Positions 45,506-54,594 of a stretch of DNA of 64,000 nucleotides are shown one piece after another. The DNA lies in contig CBDBPW010000002.1 in the NCBI GenBank assembly GCA_965209045.1, positions 868,001-932,000 on the forward strand, written 5' to 3'. A program made the translations under genes and the position numbers. Within the stretch, counting starts at the first letter, position 1. The number at the start of each line of letters is the position of its first letter. The notes beneath the pieces were generated by a model. It did no database searches and was not told the origin of the DNA. It worked only from the letters and a program-made list of their open reading frames with translations. The stretch comes from JAJEFO01 sp965209045 (GTDB lineage Bacteria; Pseudomonadota; Alphaproteobacteria; Rhodobacterales; Rhodobacteraceae).

Positions 45506-45874
45506 GTGAGCGACAGCCAGCGCCTGAACCAATGGATATGGCACGCCCGGTTCTTCAAGACCCGCGGCCTGGCGACGAAATTTGTGGCGGGGGGGCATGT
45601 CCGGGTTGACGGTCAACGCGTTTCGAAACCCTCGTTCGCGCTGCGCCCGGGGCATGTGCTGACATTCCGGAAGGCCCGCAGCATTCGCGTGATCCGCGTG
45701 AACTCGCTGGCCACGCGCCGCGGCCCGGCCTCGGAGGCGCAGGCCCTCTATACGGACCTCGCGCCGGCGGAGAACGACAGTGTTCCGCGCGCCCCGCGAT
45801 TTGAAGGCAAGGGTCGCCCTTCCCGCAAGGATCGCCGCAACGCCCGTCTTTATGGCGATCCTTCGCTTGATTGA
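45506..45874 (+). CDS. RNA-binding S4 domain protein (Hsp15-like)
   Basis: 122-residue S4-domain protein: RLNQWIWHARFFKTRGLATKFVAGGHVRVDG is the S4 fold (quoted in parts: RLNQWIWHARFF, VAGGHVRVDG). Relatives such as Hsp15 bind RNA or stalled 50S subunits. Start GTG 45506 with GGAAG 6 bases upstream. It precedes fdxA and carD as in other Rhodobacterales, but is separated from its usual upstream neighbour, the helicase at 28384. Confidence 0.88.
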   Translation: MSDSQRLNQWIWHARFFKTRGLATKFVAGGHVRVDGQRVSKPSFALRPGHVLTFRKARSIRVIRVNSLATRRGPASEAQALYTDLAPAENDSVPRAPRFEGKGRPSRKDRRNARLYGDPSLD

Positions 45875-45922
45875 GCCCGCTCAAGTGTTTACGTGACCGG
45901 GGTTCCCCTTCGCGAGGCTTCC

Positions 45923-46258
45923 ATGACTTACGTCGTCACCGACCACTGCATTGCATGCAAGTACACCGACTGCGTCGAAGTCTGCCCGGTGGACTGCTTC
46001 TACGAGGGCGAGAACATGCTGGTCATACATCCCGACGAATGCATCGACTGCGGGGTCTGCGAACCCGAATGCCCGGTCGACGCAATCCTTCCGGACACCG
46101 TGCCCGACATGGAGCAATGGGTCGAGTTCAACCGCAAGTACTCGGAACAATGGCCCGTGATCGTCACGAAGCGTGACCCGTTGCCCGACGCCGAAGAGAT
46201 GGAAGACAAGGAAGGCAAGATGGAACTGTTCTCGCCGCACCCGGGCGAAGGGAACTGA
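45923..46258 (+). CDS. fdxA: Ferredoxin FdxA (7Fe type)
   Basis: 111-residue 3Fe-4S/4Fe-4S ferredoxin. Cluster ligands are in CIACKYTDCVEVCPVDCF and CIDCGVCEPECPVDAI. The C-terminal extension (WVEFNRKYSEQWPVI) is typical of FdxA in alphaproteobacteria. ATG 45923 has GAGG upstream. Cytoplasmic electron carrier; the partner is not known. It follows the S4-domain gene after 48 bases. Confidence 0.96.
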   Translation: MTYVVTDHCIACKYTDCVEVCPVDCFYEGENMLVIHPDECIDCGVCEPECPVDAILPDTVPDMEQWVEFNRKYSEQWPVIVTKRDPLPDAEEMEDKEGKMELFSPHPGEGN

Positions 46259-46350
46259 CGCGCCGGCCCCTTCTCGCATGAACGAACCGTCATCCAGGAC
46301 ATGCATCCCGACGCGAATCCTCGCTCGATCAGAATTCGCGTTCCCCCACC

Positions 46351-46378
46351 TTGGAATTGCGGAGGATCTTGCTATATT
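46351..46378 (+). promoter_or_regulatory. Putative sigma-70 promoter of carD
   Basis: TTGGAA (46351-46356) and TATATT (46373-46378) are 16 bases apart and lie about 130 bases upstream of the carD start, in the 249-base gap after fdxA. Confidence 0.4.
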
Positions 46379-46507
46379 TCCGGGACATGGGCGGGGAAAC
46401 GTGGTTCGCGGCCTCCCCTTGCTGGCGAAAATGCACGACGGGAAGGCAAGCACGTGTTCCCGCGATGCATTTTTGCCGCTTCCCGACTGCTTGAGAGGAC
46501 ATGCTGA

Positions 46508-47017
46508 ATGAGCAAAGTCAAGAAGATGGAATTCCGACCGAATGACTACGTGGTCTATCCGGCGCATGGCGTCGGCCAGATCGTGTCGATCGAGGAGCAG
46601 GAAATTGCGGGCCACAACCTCGAACTGTTCGTGATCTCGTTCGAGAAGGACAAGATGACCTTGCGCGTGCCCACCAACAAGGCCGCCCATGTCGGAATGC
46701 GGACCCTGTCTTCGCCAGACGTGGTGTCCCAGGCAATGACAACGCTCAAGGGCAAGGCGCGCGTCAAGAAGGCGATGTGGTCACGCCGCGCGCAGGAATA
46801 CGAGCAGAAGATCCATTCGGGCGACCTGATCGCGATTGCGGAAGTCGTCCGCGACCTGCACCGCGCCAACGATCAGCGCGAACAGAGCTATTCGGAACGC
46901 CAGCTCTACGAGGCGGCATTGGAGCGCCTGACGCGGGAGGTTGCCGCCGTCAAGGGAGCTGACGAGGCCGATGCGCAGCGCCAGGTTGACGAGGTCCTGA
47001 TCAGTCGCGCGGCCTGA
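46508..47017 (+). CDS. carD: CarD family transcriptional regulator
   Basis: 169-residue RNA polymerase-binding regulator of the CarD/CdnL group, which stabilises open promoter complexes, including rRNA promoters. The N-terminal RNAP-interaction domain is FRPNDYVVYPAHGVGQI to about residue 60; the C-terminal half is helical with basic residues (KKAMWSRRAQEYEQKI) for DNA contact. Standard length and context (after fdxA). It is convergent with the M16 peptidase genes. Confidence 0.93.
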   Translation: MSKVKKMEFRPNDYVVYPAHGVGQIVSIEEQEIAGHNLELFVISFEKDKMTLRVPTNKAAHVGMRTLSSPDVVSQAMTTLKGKARVKKAMWSRRAQEYEQKIHSGDLIAIAEVVRDLHRANDQREQSYSERQLYEAALERLTREVAAVKGADEADAQRQVDEVLISRAA

Positions 47018-47115
47018 CACTGGAACTTGCCGCGCAAGGCGCAGCCCTTGTCCGCAGCACGCAGCCGTCCACCATGCCGTACGCTGACCGACAGAAACGC
47101 TGCAGTGCAAGGCGT

Positions 47116-48426
47116 TCAGTTGGTGCCCTCAATTCCCTCAGGCTGGCCAACCACGACAAAGTGCAGTTCCTCCGGAAGGTACAGGCGCTTGGCCACCTTG
47201 CGTACATCGTCTGCCGTCACGGCGTTCACCTTGCCGTTCCTGGCATTGACGTAGTCCAGGCCGAGATCATCCATCTGCATGCCCACCATTATGCGCGCAA
47301 TGCTCGCGTTTGAATCAAACCGAAGAGGATAGGCGCCGGTGAGGTACGCCTTTGCCTCGTCCAGTTCCTCCTCCGTCACGCCCTCTGCTGCGATTCTCGC
47401 CCATTCCTCTCGCGTCACCTTGATTGCTTCCGCAACCCGCTCATTGGCCGAGGCAACCTGTCCCACGACGAGCTGTGCGAGATCGAAGCTCGCCAGGTAG
47501 GCTCCAATGCCGTAGGTCAGTCCTCGCTTCTCCCGCACCTCCATGCCCAGCCGCGACTGACGTCCCGAGGCCCCGAATACGTGATTTGCGACAAAGGCCG
47601 GAAAGAACTCGGGGTCGTCTCTTGGAATGCCTGCGTGCCCGAAGACCGCCACCGACTGCGGCGTCTCGAAGGGCACCACCGTCACGCCGCCGACCAGCAG
47701 AACCTCGGCGTCGTTCGGCAATGGCGCCCCGACTTCCGGCAAGTCAGCCAGCAGGGTGTCAAGCAGCAGGCCCAGTTCTTCGGCCGAGATGTCACCAGCG
47801 GCCCCGACATAAATTCGGTCCCGGGCAATCACGTCCTTGTATGCCGTCACGATGTCGTCCCGCGTCAGTGCCGACACGCTCTCGACCGTGCCGTCAATCG
47901 GCGTCGCATAAGGGTGGTCTCCGAACGCGAGGGCATTGAATCGACGCGACGCAACAGTGTCAGGATCCGTGTCATCGGCGCGAATGACCGCAAGCACCTG
48001 GTCGCGCACGCGGTCCAATGCAACCTGGTCGAACCGAGGGGCGGTGAGCGCGCTCCGCAGGAGAGCGACGGCCTCGTCGCGGTTCTCGGTCAGGAACCGT
48101 GCGGACACGGAAAGCGCGTCCCGGTGCACGTCGAACCTGTAGCTTGCGGCCAGCGCATCCCGCTCTGCAGCAAATCCTTGAGCATCAAGGTCGCCAGCTC
48201 CCTCCTCCAGGAGCGCGGTCATCAGGTTGACTGCGCCTCTCTTGCCGGGCCGGTCCAGCGACCCGGCGCCCCGGAACCTGATCTCCAGGGCGCTGAACGG
48301 GATGGAGCGCTCTTCGACCAGCCAGGCCTTGATGCCGCCGGGCGACGTGACGTCCTGAATGTCGACCGCCGCCGCCTGACCGGCGGCGAGTATCGCCAGC
48401 CCGAAAGCGCAAATGAACCTGTTCAC
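47116..48426 (-). CDS. M16 family peptidase-like protein (inactive-type subunit)
   Basis: 436-residue exported protein of the insulinase/PqqL family. Signal peptide MNRFICAFGLAILAAGQAAA. The HxxEH zinc motif is absent: the corresponding region reads LMTALLEEGAGDLD, as in the non-catalytic partner of paired M16 peptidases. The C-terminal VREKRGLTYGIGAYL segment is typical. Its start overlaps the stop of the catalytic-type M16 gene by 4 bases, so the two probably form a heterodimer in the periplasm. Confidence 0.92.
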   Translation of the reverse strand: MNRFICAFGLAILAAGQAAAVDIQDVTSPGGIKAWLVEERSIPFSALEIRFRGAGSLDRPGKRGAVNLMTALLEEGAGDLDAQGFAAERDALAASYRFDVHRDALSVSARFLTENRDEAVALLRSALTAPRFDQVALDRVRDQVLAVIRADDTDPDTVASRRFNALAFGDHPYATPIDGTVESVSALTRDDIVTAYKDVIARDRIYVGAAGDISAEELGLLLDTLLADLPEVGAPLPNDAEVLLVGGVTVVPFETPQSVAVFGHAGIPRDDPEFFPAFVANHVFGASGRQSRLGMEVREKRGLTYGIGAYLASFDLAQLVVGQVASANERVAEAIKVTREEWARIAAEGVTEEELDEAKAYLTGAYPLRFDSNASIARIMVGMQMDDLGLDYVNARNGKVNAVTADDVRKVAKRLYLPEELHFVVVGQPEGIEGTN

Positions 48427-49760
48427 CGGACCACCTCCTCAGATTGCCGCGCGAATCCCGTGACCGCGCGGCGCCGATCGAGATGCCTGCGCGCCGCCGA
48501 AAGGATATCCTCTTCGGTGACTTCTTGCAGAATGCCTGGCCAGGCCTTGACGTCCTCCACCGACAGGCCGGCTGTCAGCCCCGCGCCATACAGGTGGGCC
48601 AGATTCGAGATGTCGTCGCGGGCGTAGATCTCCGCAGCCCGGATCCGCGTCTTGATTCGCTCGAGCTCCTCTGCATCCACGCCTTCTTCCAGAAACTCGG
48701 CAACAGCCCCGTCCAGAAGCGACTCGGCCTCTTCCAGCGAGACGCCTTCGACAGGCACGATTGCCAGCCCGAAAATCGTGTCGTCCAGCGCCTGTTCCCG
48801 ATACCAGGCCGCGGTGTAAACGGCCTTGGGATCCTCGAACTGCAGCTTCCGCGCCAGAGCCGAGGTGGTCGACGAGCCTCCCAGGACTTGCGCCAGCATG
48901 GCAAGAGACGCCGCCTCCTTCTGGTCCCCTGAATCTCGCTCAGGCACGAGATAGACACGGGTCATGTAGTCATTGCCGATCCGAGGATCCGAGTAACTCA
49001 GACGCCGTTCAGCCAGTTGCGGCGGCTCGGACGGACGGCTGCGCAACCGCACGTTCGGGTTGGGCGGAATGACTCCGTAGTGCCTTTCGGCGAGCACCCT
49101 GACGTCGTCCGGATCTACGTCGCCCGCCACCACTAGGATCGCGTTGTTCGGCCCGTAGTGCCGCTTGTAGAAAGACACGGCATCTTCAAGCGTCAGCGAC
49201 TCGGCTTCGTGCTTCCAGCCGATGACAGGCACGCCGTAGGGGTGGTTCAGGAATGCCGCTGCGTAAATCTGCTCCCCGAACAGGGTCCCGGGATCGCTGT
49301 CGGTACGCTGCTTCCGCTCTTCAATCACGACGTCCCGCTCCGTTGCAATGTCTTCCTCGACGAGCGCCAAGCCGTCCATGCGGCTGGCCTCCATCCCCAT
49401 CACGAGATCGAGGCGATCCGCTGCAATGCGCTGAACGTAGGCCGTGTAGTCGTAGGACGTGAATGCATTGTCGCTGCCCCCGTTCCGGAACACCACGTCG
49501 GACAATTCGCCCGATGCAAGTTCGTCGGTTGCCTTGAACATGAGATGTTCGAGAAAGTGAGCGATTCCCGACTTGCCGGGCGGCTCGTCGGCGGCACCGA
49601 CCCGATACCAGACCATGTGCACGACGACCGGAGCGCGGTGATCCTCGATCACGACCGCTTCCAGGCCGTTCTCGAGTTCGAAAGTTGTGATCCCCTCGGC
49701 TCGGAGCGAGGCAGGAAGGGTGACAAGAACCGTCGCCAAGACAAGAACGAAAATGTGCAT
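48423..49760 (-). CDS. M16 family zinc peptidase (catalytic-type)
   Basis: 445-residue exported peptidase. Signal peptide MHIFVLVLATVLVTLPASL. HFLEHLMF is the inverted zinc motif HxxEH, and the third ligand Glu follows about 75 residues later in the EDIATERDVVIEE region. The start at 49760 with GAGGAG upstream is preferred over the longer open frame. Coupled to the inactive-type partner downstream. Likely periplasmic peptide degradation. Confidence 0.94.
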   Translation of the reverse strand: MHIFVLVLATVLVTLPASLRAEGITTFELENGLEAVVIEDHRAPVVVHMVWYRVGAADEPPGKSGIAHFLEHLMFKATDELASGELSDVVFRNGGSDNAFTSYDYTAYVQRIAADRLDLVMGMEASRMDGLALVEEDIATERDVVIEERKQRTDSDPGTLFGEQIYAAAFLNHPYGVPVIGWKHEAESLTLEDAVSFYKRHYGPNNAILVVAGDVDPDDVRVLAERHYGVIPPNPNVRLRSRPSEPPQLAERRLSYSDPRIGNDYMTRVYLVPERDSGDQKEAASLAMLAQVLGGSSTTSALARKLQFEDPKAVYTAAWYREQALDDTIFGLAIVPVEGVSLEEAESLLDGAVAEFLEEGVDAEELERIKTRIRAAEIYARDDISNLAHLYGAGLTAGLSVEDVKAWPGILQEVTEEDILSAARRHLDRRRAVTGFARQSEEVVR

Positions 49761-50125
49761 GGGCACTCCTCGTGAGGCAGCTTGCGGCAAGAATTGGCCG
49801 GAGTCACTTGCCCGGTCAACCCGCATTTGCGCGAGGCCTGAAGTTCTGGCCTGAATGTGATTGAACCGTGAATGCAATGCACTGACCGCACGGCAACAAG
49901 CGGCTGCGCGCAAAGCGTTTCAGCTTCTTGGGCGGCGGCACCGCCCGTCTTCCAGCAGTTGTGTGCCTGCGTTCGGCCCTTGAAAACGCGAACGGCCCAA
50001 AGGCGGAATCCCGCAGCGTTGCGGTGACCAGCCGAGAGGGCTTCGCATCGCCCGAGGGCATGAGCCTTGAGCCGCCGACACGTGAGGCCGTTCGCGAACC
50101 GTCGCCCTCCGGCTGGTCGGCAACT
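49761..50125. other. Intergenic stretch without recognisable gene
   Basis: 365 bases between the DUF3035 lipoprotein gene and the M16 pair. No gene or RNA is recognised; the promoter of the M16 pair may be here. Confidence 0.35.
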
Positions 50126-50641
50126 TCACTCCTCGACCGGACCGGGCGGGGCTGCCGAGGTCCGGATGCCAAGGCGGCGGAGGCGCGCCAACTCTGCATG
50201 CTGATCAAGCGCCATTCCCTCGTAGGCGCGGAAATAGACGTTCACGTCGAAGAGCCTTTCCAGGACGCGGCCCCGATTGCCCCGGCGAAATTCCAGGTCG
50301 GCAGCAGCAAGTTCGACACGGATGTTGCTGTCAACGCCGTGCCGCGTGGCATGGGCCAGGAACGCACCGTCGGCTGAGCCTCGCGCCAATGCCCCGATGT
50401 CGCCGCCAAGGGCCGTCGCAACATCCCTGTCCGGCGTCGGATCCGCCAGGTTCGCTCCGCCAGGCGTCGGCGCTGGCAGGGCGGCAAGGTCCTCAGGCAC
50501 TTCCAGCGGCTTCGTTGGAATGATCCCGAATTCGTCCGGACCGCCCGCGCGGTCGCGGCCGATGTTCATCAGGCCCGGATCGCCGCCCGCGCAGGCGGCA
50601 AGTGTCGGGATCAAGCAAGTGAGCAGCAACCGACGCAGCAT
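50126..50641 (-). CDS. DUF3035 family lipoprotein
   Basis: 171-residue predicted lipoprotein. The N-terminus MLRRLLLTCLIPTLAACAGG has a lipobox LAAC at Cys16. PDEFGIIPTKPLEVPEDLAALP is the conserved DUF3035 core (quoted in part: DEFGIIPTKPLEVP). Function unknown. Start at 50641 with GGAGG 6 bases upstream. It follows lspA, the signal peptidase that processes lipoproteins, a conserved order in Rhodobacterales. Confidence 0.9.
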   Translation of the reverse strand: MLRRLLLTCLIPTLAACAGGDPGLMNIGRDRAGGPDEFGIIPTKPLEVPEDLAALPAPTPGGANLADPTPDRDVATALGGDIGALARGSADGAFLAHATRHGVDSNIRVELAAADLEFRRGNRGRVLERLFDVNVYFRAYEGMALDQHAELARLRRLGIRTSAAPPGPVEE

Positions 50642-50713
50642 GAATGCCTCCGAAACCGTTTCCCGGGTTCTACTCGCGAATCCATCCGGTGGAAACCCTG
50701 TCCCGCTCATCGC

Positions 50714-51181
50714 TCATCGCCGACCGGTACGGGAACCGAGCGTGATCAGGCCGAACGCGCCAACGAAGATGGCGATGTCCGCAACGTTGAACGACCACGG
50801 ATTCCGCCAGCCGCAACACGACATGTTCAGGAAGTCTGCCACCGCGCCGTAGATCAGTCGGTCAATCACGTTGCCGACGGCGCCGCCAATGACCAGGCCC
50901 GCCGACACCTGCACCAGGCTTCCGGGCCGGTCGCGCGTCATCCACCAGAGAATCGCGCCACAAAACGCCACCGCCAGCGCGACCAGAACCCACTTGCCCG
51001 CCAGTGGGATGCCAAAGTTCACTCCCTCGTTCCATGCCATCCGAAACTGGATGTAGGGCGGCAACACGGGGATCGCGCCCAGTTCCTTGAGGTTCATGGC
51101 ATTGACCACGAAGTACTTCGTCAACTGGTCGACCAGGACGGTCAGGGCCGCCGCGCGAAGGAGGGGCGCAAGATCCCGCAT
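50714..51181 (-). CDS. lspA: Lipoprotein signal peptidase (signal peptidase II)
   Basis: 155-residue inner-membrane aspartyl protease that cuts prolipoproteins before the lipid-modified Cys. Four hydrophobic segments; the catalytic Asp residues lie in GNVIDRLIYGAVADFL and FNVADIAIF. MAWNEGVNFGI is the conserved NxGxxFG segment. Its start overlaps the purH stop by one base. Confidence 0.95.
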   Translation of the reverse strand: MRDLAPLLRAAALTVLVDQLTKYFVVNAMNLKELGAIPVLPPYIQFRMAWNEGVNFGIPLAGKWVLVALAVAFCGAILWWMTRDRPGSLVQVSAGLVIGGAVGNVIDRLIYGAVADFLNMSCCGWRNPWSFNVADIAIFVGAFGLITLGSRTGRR

Positions 51182-52770
51182 CAGTGCCGGAAGTGCCTCA
51201 TGCCGGAAAACACCATGGCAAGCCCGGCCGCGTCGGCTGCCGCGATCACGGCATCGTCCCGCTTGGACCCGCCGGGTTGAATCACGGCCTTCACGCCGGC
51301 ATCGGCCGCGGCCAGGAGACCGTCCGGAAACGGAAAGAACGCGTCGGATGCCACGACCGAACCATTGGCCATCGACTCCGTGAGGCCGAGATCATGGGCC
51401 ATGCGGCCCGCCTTCAGCGCGGCAATTGTTGAACTGTCGATCCGGCTCATCTGGCCAGCCCCGATTCCGACCGTGCCGAGGTCGCGGGCATAGACGATGG
51501 CATTGGACTTCACGTGTTTCGCGACCCGCCACGCAAATAGAAGGTCGTCGACCTGCTCCTGCGACGGCGCAATGCGGGACACGATCTTTAGATCCGTCGC
51601 CTTGCAGGCACCGCTGTCCTCGTCTTGAACCAGCCATCCGCCCGAGACCTGCCGGACAGAAACGCGGGATGCAGAAGGACCGGGAAGCCCGCCGGTCGTC
51701 AGCAAGCGCAGGTTGCTCTTTGTTGCAAGAATCTCCTTGGCTTCATCCGTTGCTTCCGGTGCAATCACCACTTCGGCAAAAATTTCGGAAATTGCGCGCG
51801 CCGCACCCCCGCCAAGAGTGCCGTTCAATGCGACGATGCCGCCAAATGCGCTTGTCCTGTCGCAGTCGAACGCACGACGAAACGCCTGTTCGCAGCTTGT
51901 CCCACGCGCCACGCCGCTGGGATTCGCATGCTTTATGATGGCGACGGCGGGCCCGTCGGCCGGGTCGAACTCGGCGATCAGGCGAAAGGCGGCATCGGCA
52001 TCATTGATGTTGTTGTAGGAGAGTTCCCCGCCCTGGTGCTGCACGGCTGTCGCAATTCCTGGAAAGTCCGAGCCGTCCTTGTAGAAGGCTGCCGCCTGAT
52101 GAGGATTCTCCCCATAGCGAAGCCGCAGCGCCAACGTGCCCGCGAAGACCCGACGGCGTGGTGCCGTTTCGCCCAGCGTGCCAGCCATCCAGGCCGAAAT
52201 CGCGGCATCGTAGGCGGCGGTCCTTGAGAACGCAGTCAGCGCGAGACGCATGCGAAAGTCCACGGAGGTCTGGCCGTCATTGGCTTGCAGTTCATCCAGC
52301 ACGTCCTGGTAGTCGGCGGCATCCACCACCACGTTCACGAACTCGTGGTTTTTCGCCGCGGCACGGATCATCGCGGGTCCGCCAATGTCGATGCACTCGA
52401 TTGTCGTGCCACGATCGGCTCCGCTCGCGACCCTGGCCTCGAACGGGTAGAGATTCACGACAAGAAGGTCGATCATGCCGATCCCGTGCTCTGCCATGGC
52501 GTTCAGATGCGCTTCGTCGCTCCGCAACGCCAGAAGCCCGCCGTGCACTGCAGGGTGGAGCGTCTTGACCCTGCCGTCCATCATCTCGGGAAATCCGGTG
52601 ACGTCCGCGACATCGGTCACTTCCAGCCCTGCGCCGCGAAGCGCTGCCGCGGTGCCGCCCGTGGAAATCAGCTCGACGCCCCGGCACGAAAGCGCGGTGG
52701 CGAATTCGACGAGGTCCGTCTTGTCCGATACGGAAAGCAACGCGCGACGCACCGGCTGAAGGTCTGTCAT
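51181..52770 (-). CDS. purH: Bifunctional AICAR transformylase / IMP cyclohydrolase
   Basis: 529-residue enzyme for the last two steps of purine synthesis. The N-terminal cyclohydrolase part has RRALLSVSDKTDLVEFA and GRVKTLHPAVHGGLLA; the transformylase part includes KHANPSGVA and the C-terminal DAFFPFPDGLLAAADAGVKAVIQPGGS (in part: DAFFPFPDG, IQPGGSKRDD). The start at 52770 fits family length; AAGGA is about 9 bases upstream. It lies 19 bases downstream of the heparinase-like gene. Confidence 0.97.
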   Translation of the reverse strand: MTDLQPVRRALLSVSDKTDLVEFATALSCRGVELISTGGTAAALRGAGLEVTDVADVTGFPEMMDGRVKTLHPAVHGGLLALRSDEAHLNAMAEHGIGMIDLLVVNLYPFEARVASGADRGTTIECIDIGGPAMIRAAAKNHEFVNVVVDAADYQDVLDELQANDGQTSVDFRMRLALTAFSRTAAYDAAISAWMAGTLGETAPRRRVFAGTLALRLRYGENPHQAAAFYKDGSDFPGIATAVQHQGGELSYNNINDADAAFRLIAEFDPADGPAVAIIKHANPSGVARGTSCEQAFRRAFDCDRTSAFGGIVALNGTLGGGAARAISEIFAEVVIAPEATDEAKEILATKSNLRLLTTGGLPGPSASRVSVRQVSGGWLVQDEDSGACKATDLKIVSRIAPSQEQVDDLLFAWRVAKHVKSNAIVYARDLGTVGIGAGQMSRIDSSTIAALKAGRMAHDLGLTESMANGSVVASDAFFPFPDGLLAAADAGVKAVIQPGGSKRDDAVIAAADAAGLAMVFSGMRHFRH

Positions 52771-52789
52771 TCGTACGCAGTCCTTTCGT

Positions 52790-54529
52790 CTATTCGGGCA
52801 CGAGTTCATCTTCCGGGATCACCCCGTCGCTTCGCCTGGCCTTTGCGAGAATCCAGCTGACACGTGTCGAATACTCCATGGCGAAGCCCGAGAGAACAAT
52901 CTGATTTGTCGCGCGCGACGATGACGACGCGCTTTCCAGAAAGTCGCTTGGCTCAAGCGCCAACTGCACCTCGCCTCGGCAACGAAATCTCCAGGTCTCT
53001 CCGTTCCCGAGCAACATCGCAACGTCGCGACCTTCTTCATCCGCCGCCGCTTCGACGTCCGGATGCAGATGGAACCGAACGTTGAACGGCACGCCCTCGA
53101 GCCGTTGCGCGCTGAGCAATGCGTCAAACCTCTTCCGCGCATCTTCGGAAGCTGCAATAAGGACATCTTCGCCATTGACCTTGCTGCCCTCCGGATCGAC
53201 TTGAAGCCTGCGCCAATGATTGAGGCCGCATCTGCCGTGGTATCCATCATGGCCAGCGACAATGCAGGTGCCGTCGTTGTAGTCGTTGCGTTCCAGCGTG
53301 ATGTTGGCCGGTGCGTGCACGATCCTCTCCGCGCTGTTGGAAAATGCGCCGGTGGGGGCGGCGAAGCGAGACGAGGAATAGCCCTCGACATCCAAGGTCG
53401 AGTGAGAGGACGTTGTCCTTGCGACCATTCGCCAGCTCTTGCCAAGGGCTTCGCCCGCACCGCAATTGACGACCAGAGGGTGCAGGCCGCTCGTTAGCTC
53501 GAACGCCAGCGTGGATGCATGCGCATTGGCGGTCGCCGCCGGCGGCGCGACATCAACAATCATCGTTGTACGGCCGTGAGCCACCCGTGCATAGCCCATG
53601 GTCAGCTGCTGCCGCCACGAGGCGCCGCCCTTGACGCCTGCGTTGGCCAGGGCCCAGTCAAGCTTGTCGACAGTTCCGGATCCTCCCCCATGAAATCGCG
53701 CCAAGCGCCCATCCGCGTGGCGAAGCGATCGCAGGACAGGCGCCACCGCGGTGACGGCCGCCCTGTGCGCGTCCTCGGGTGGCCGTCCGGCAAGCTGAAG
53801 AGCCGCAGCGGCCCAGTTGAGCAGGAAGAACATCTCGAGAAGTTCCTCAGGATTGCGCGACACTATCGCTCCTTGGCCGTCAATGCAGGACCTGCACTCC
53901 CTCGCGAGCGCCCGGCTCGCCCTGCGCATGTGACTGTCCATTCCCGAAAGCGCTGCACTCCCCTGGATCAATCCCGCCAACGCCTCGAATCGGGGCAGGC
54001 CGGGCGGCGCCGTCTTCCAGCGGCGCGAAAGAAAGACCGTCTGGGCCGAGAGCGACCGACGGAACGCATTGCTCTTCGCGCGCCCCTGCCCGGCCAGCAA
54101 CTGGTCTGCGTGGTTGATCCAGCGCAGCACGCGCCGGCCCGTCAGCTCGGGTGTCCATCCGGAACCGGAGCCGAGACCGAAGCGCCGGATCCAGTCATGC
54201 GTCCAGTTTTGGGCAAGACGGTTCGTGTGTAGATCGCATACGGCCGTCAGGTCATCGAGCCATTCGAACCCGTGAACCGCGGCTTCAAATCCCGCGCTCG
54301 GCATTGGCAGGTCCCAGATGTCCTGGCCCGGGGCCGGCAGGTGAAGTCCTGCGAAAAGGAAATCTCCCGCAGCGAGCCGCCGTCCGCGTTCGACGGAACC
54401 TGTCACGCGGGTGTCGGACATCATGGTGAACGCCGCTGCCGGCGGCGACAAGCAGGCCCAAAACGCGTGAAGGCGGTTCAACCAGCGCGTGGCACGCACA
54501 AACCAACTCCCTGTCCCGGGCACTCGCAT
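52790..54529 (-). CDS. Heparinase II/III-like family protein
   Basis: 579-residue protein with the helical N-terminal toroid and C-terminal beta-sandwich of heparinase II/III-like lyases. The stretch HSTLDVEGYSSSRF and NDYNDGTCIVAGHDGYHG correspond to the catalytic and metal-binding core. Relatives cleave acidic polysaccharides; in Rhodobacterales the gene is a conserved neighbour of rsmB and purH, which points to a housekeeping envelope role rather than feeding. No clear signal peptide is seen from the ATG at 54529. Confidence 0.88.
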   Translation of the reverse strand: MRVPGTGSWFVRATRWLNRLHAFWACLSPPAAAFTMMSDTRVTGSVERGRRLAAGDFLFAGLHLPAPGQDIWDLPMPSAGFEAAVHGFEWLDDLTAVCDLHTNRLAQNWTHDWIRRFGLGSGSGWTPELTGRRVLRWINHADQLLAGQGRAKSNAFRRSLSAQTVFLSRRWKTAPPGLPRFEALAGLIQGSAALSGMDSHMRRASRALARECRSCIDGQGAIVSRNPEELLEMFFLLNWAAAALQLAGRPPEDAHRAAVTAVAPVLRSLRHADGRLARFHGGGSGTVDKLDWALANAGVKGGASWRQQLTMGYARVAHGRTTMIVDVAPPAATANAHASTLAFELTSGLHPLVVNCGAGEALGKSWRMVARTTSSHSTLDVEGYSSSRFAAPTGAFSNSAERIVHAPANITLERNDYNDGTCIVAGHDGYHGRCGLNHWRRLQVDPEGSKVNGEDVLIAASEDARKRFDALLSAQRLEGVPFNVRFHLHPDVEAAADEEGRDVAMLLGNGETWRFRCRGEVQLALEPSDFLESASSSSRATNQIVLSGFAMEYSTRVSWILAKARRSDGVIPEDELVPE

Positions 54530-54594
54530 CGCCCTGCCCGGACGCAGCCTGCCCGGCCCTCGGGCTGCGAGGATAGCGAAACGCCGTCAGGCTG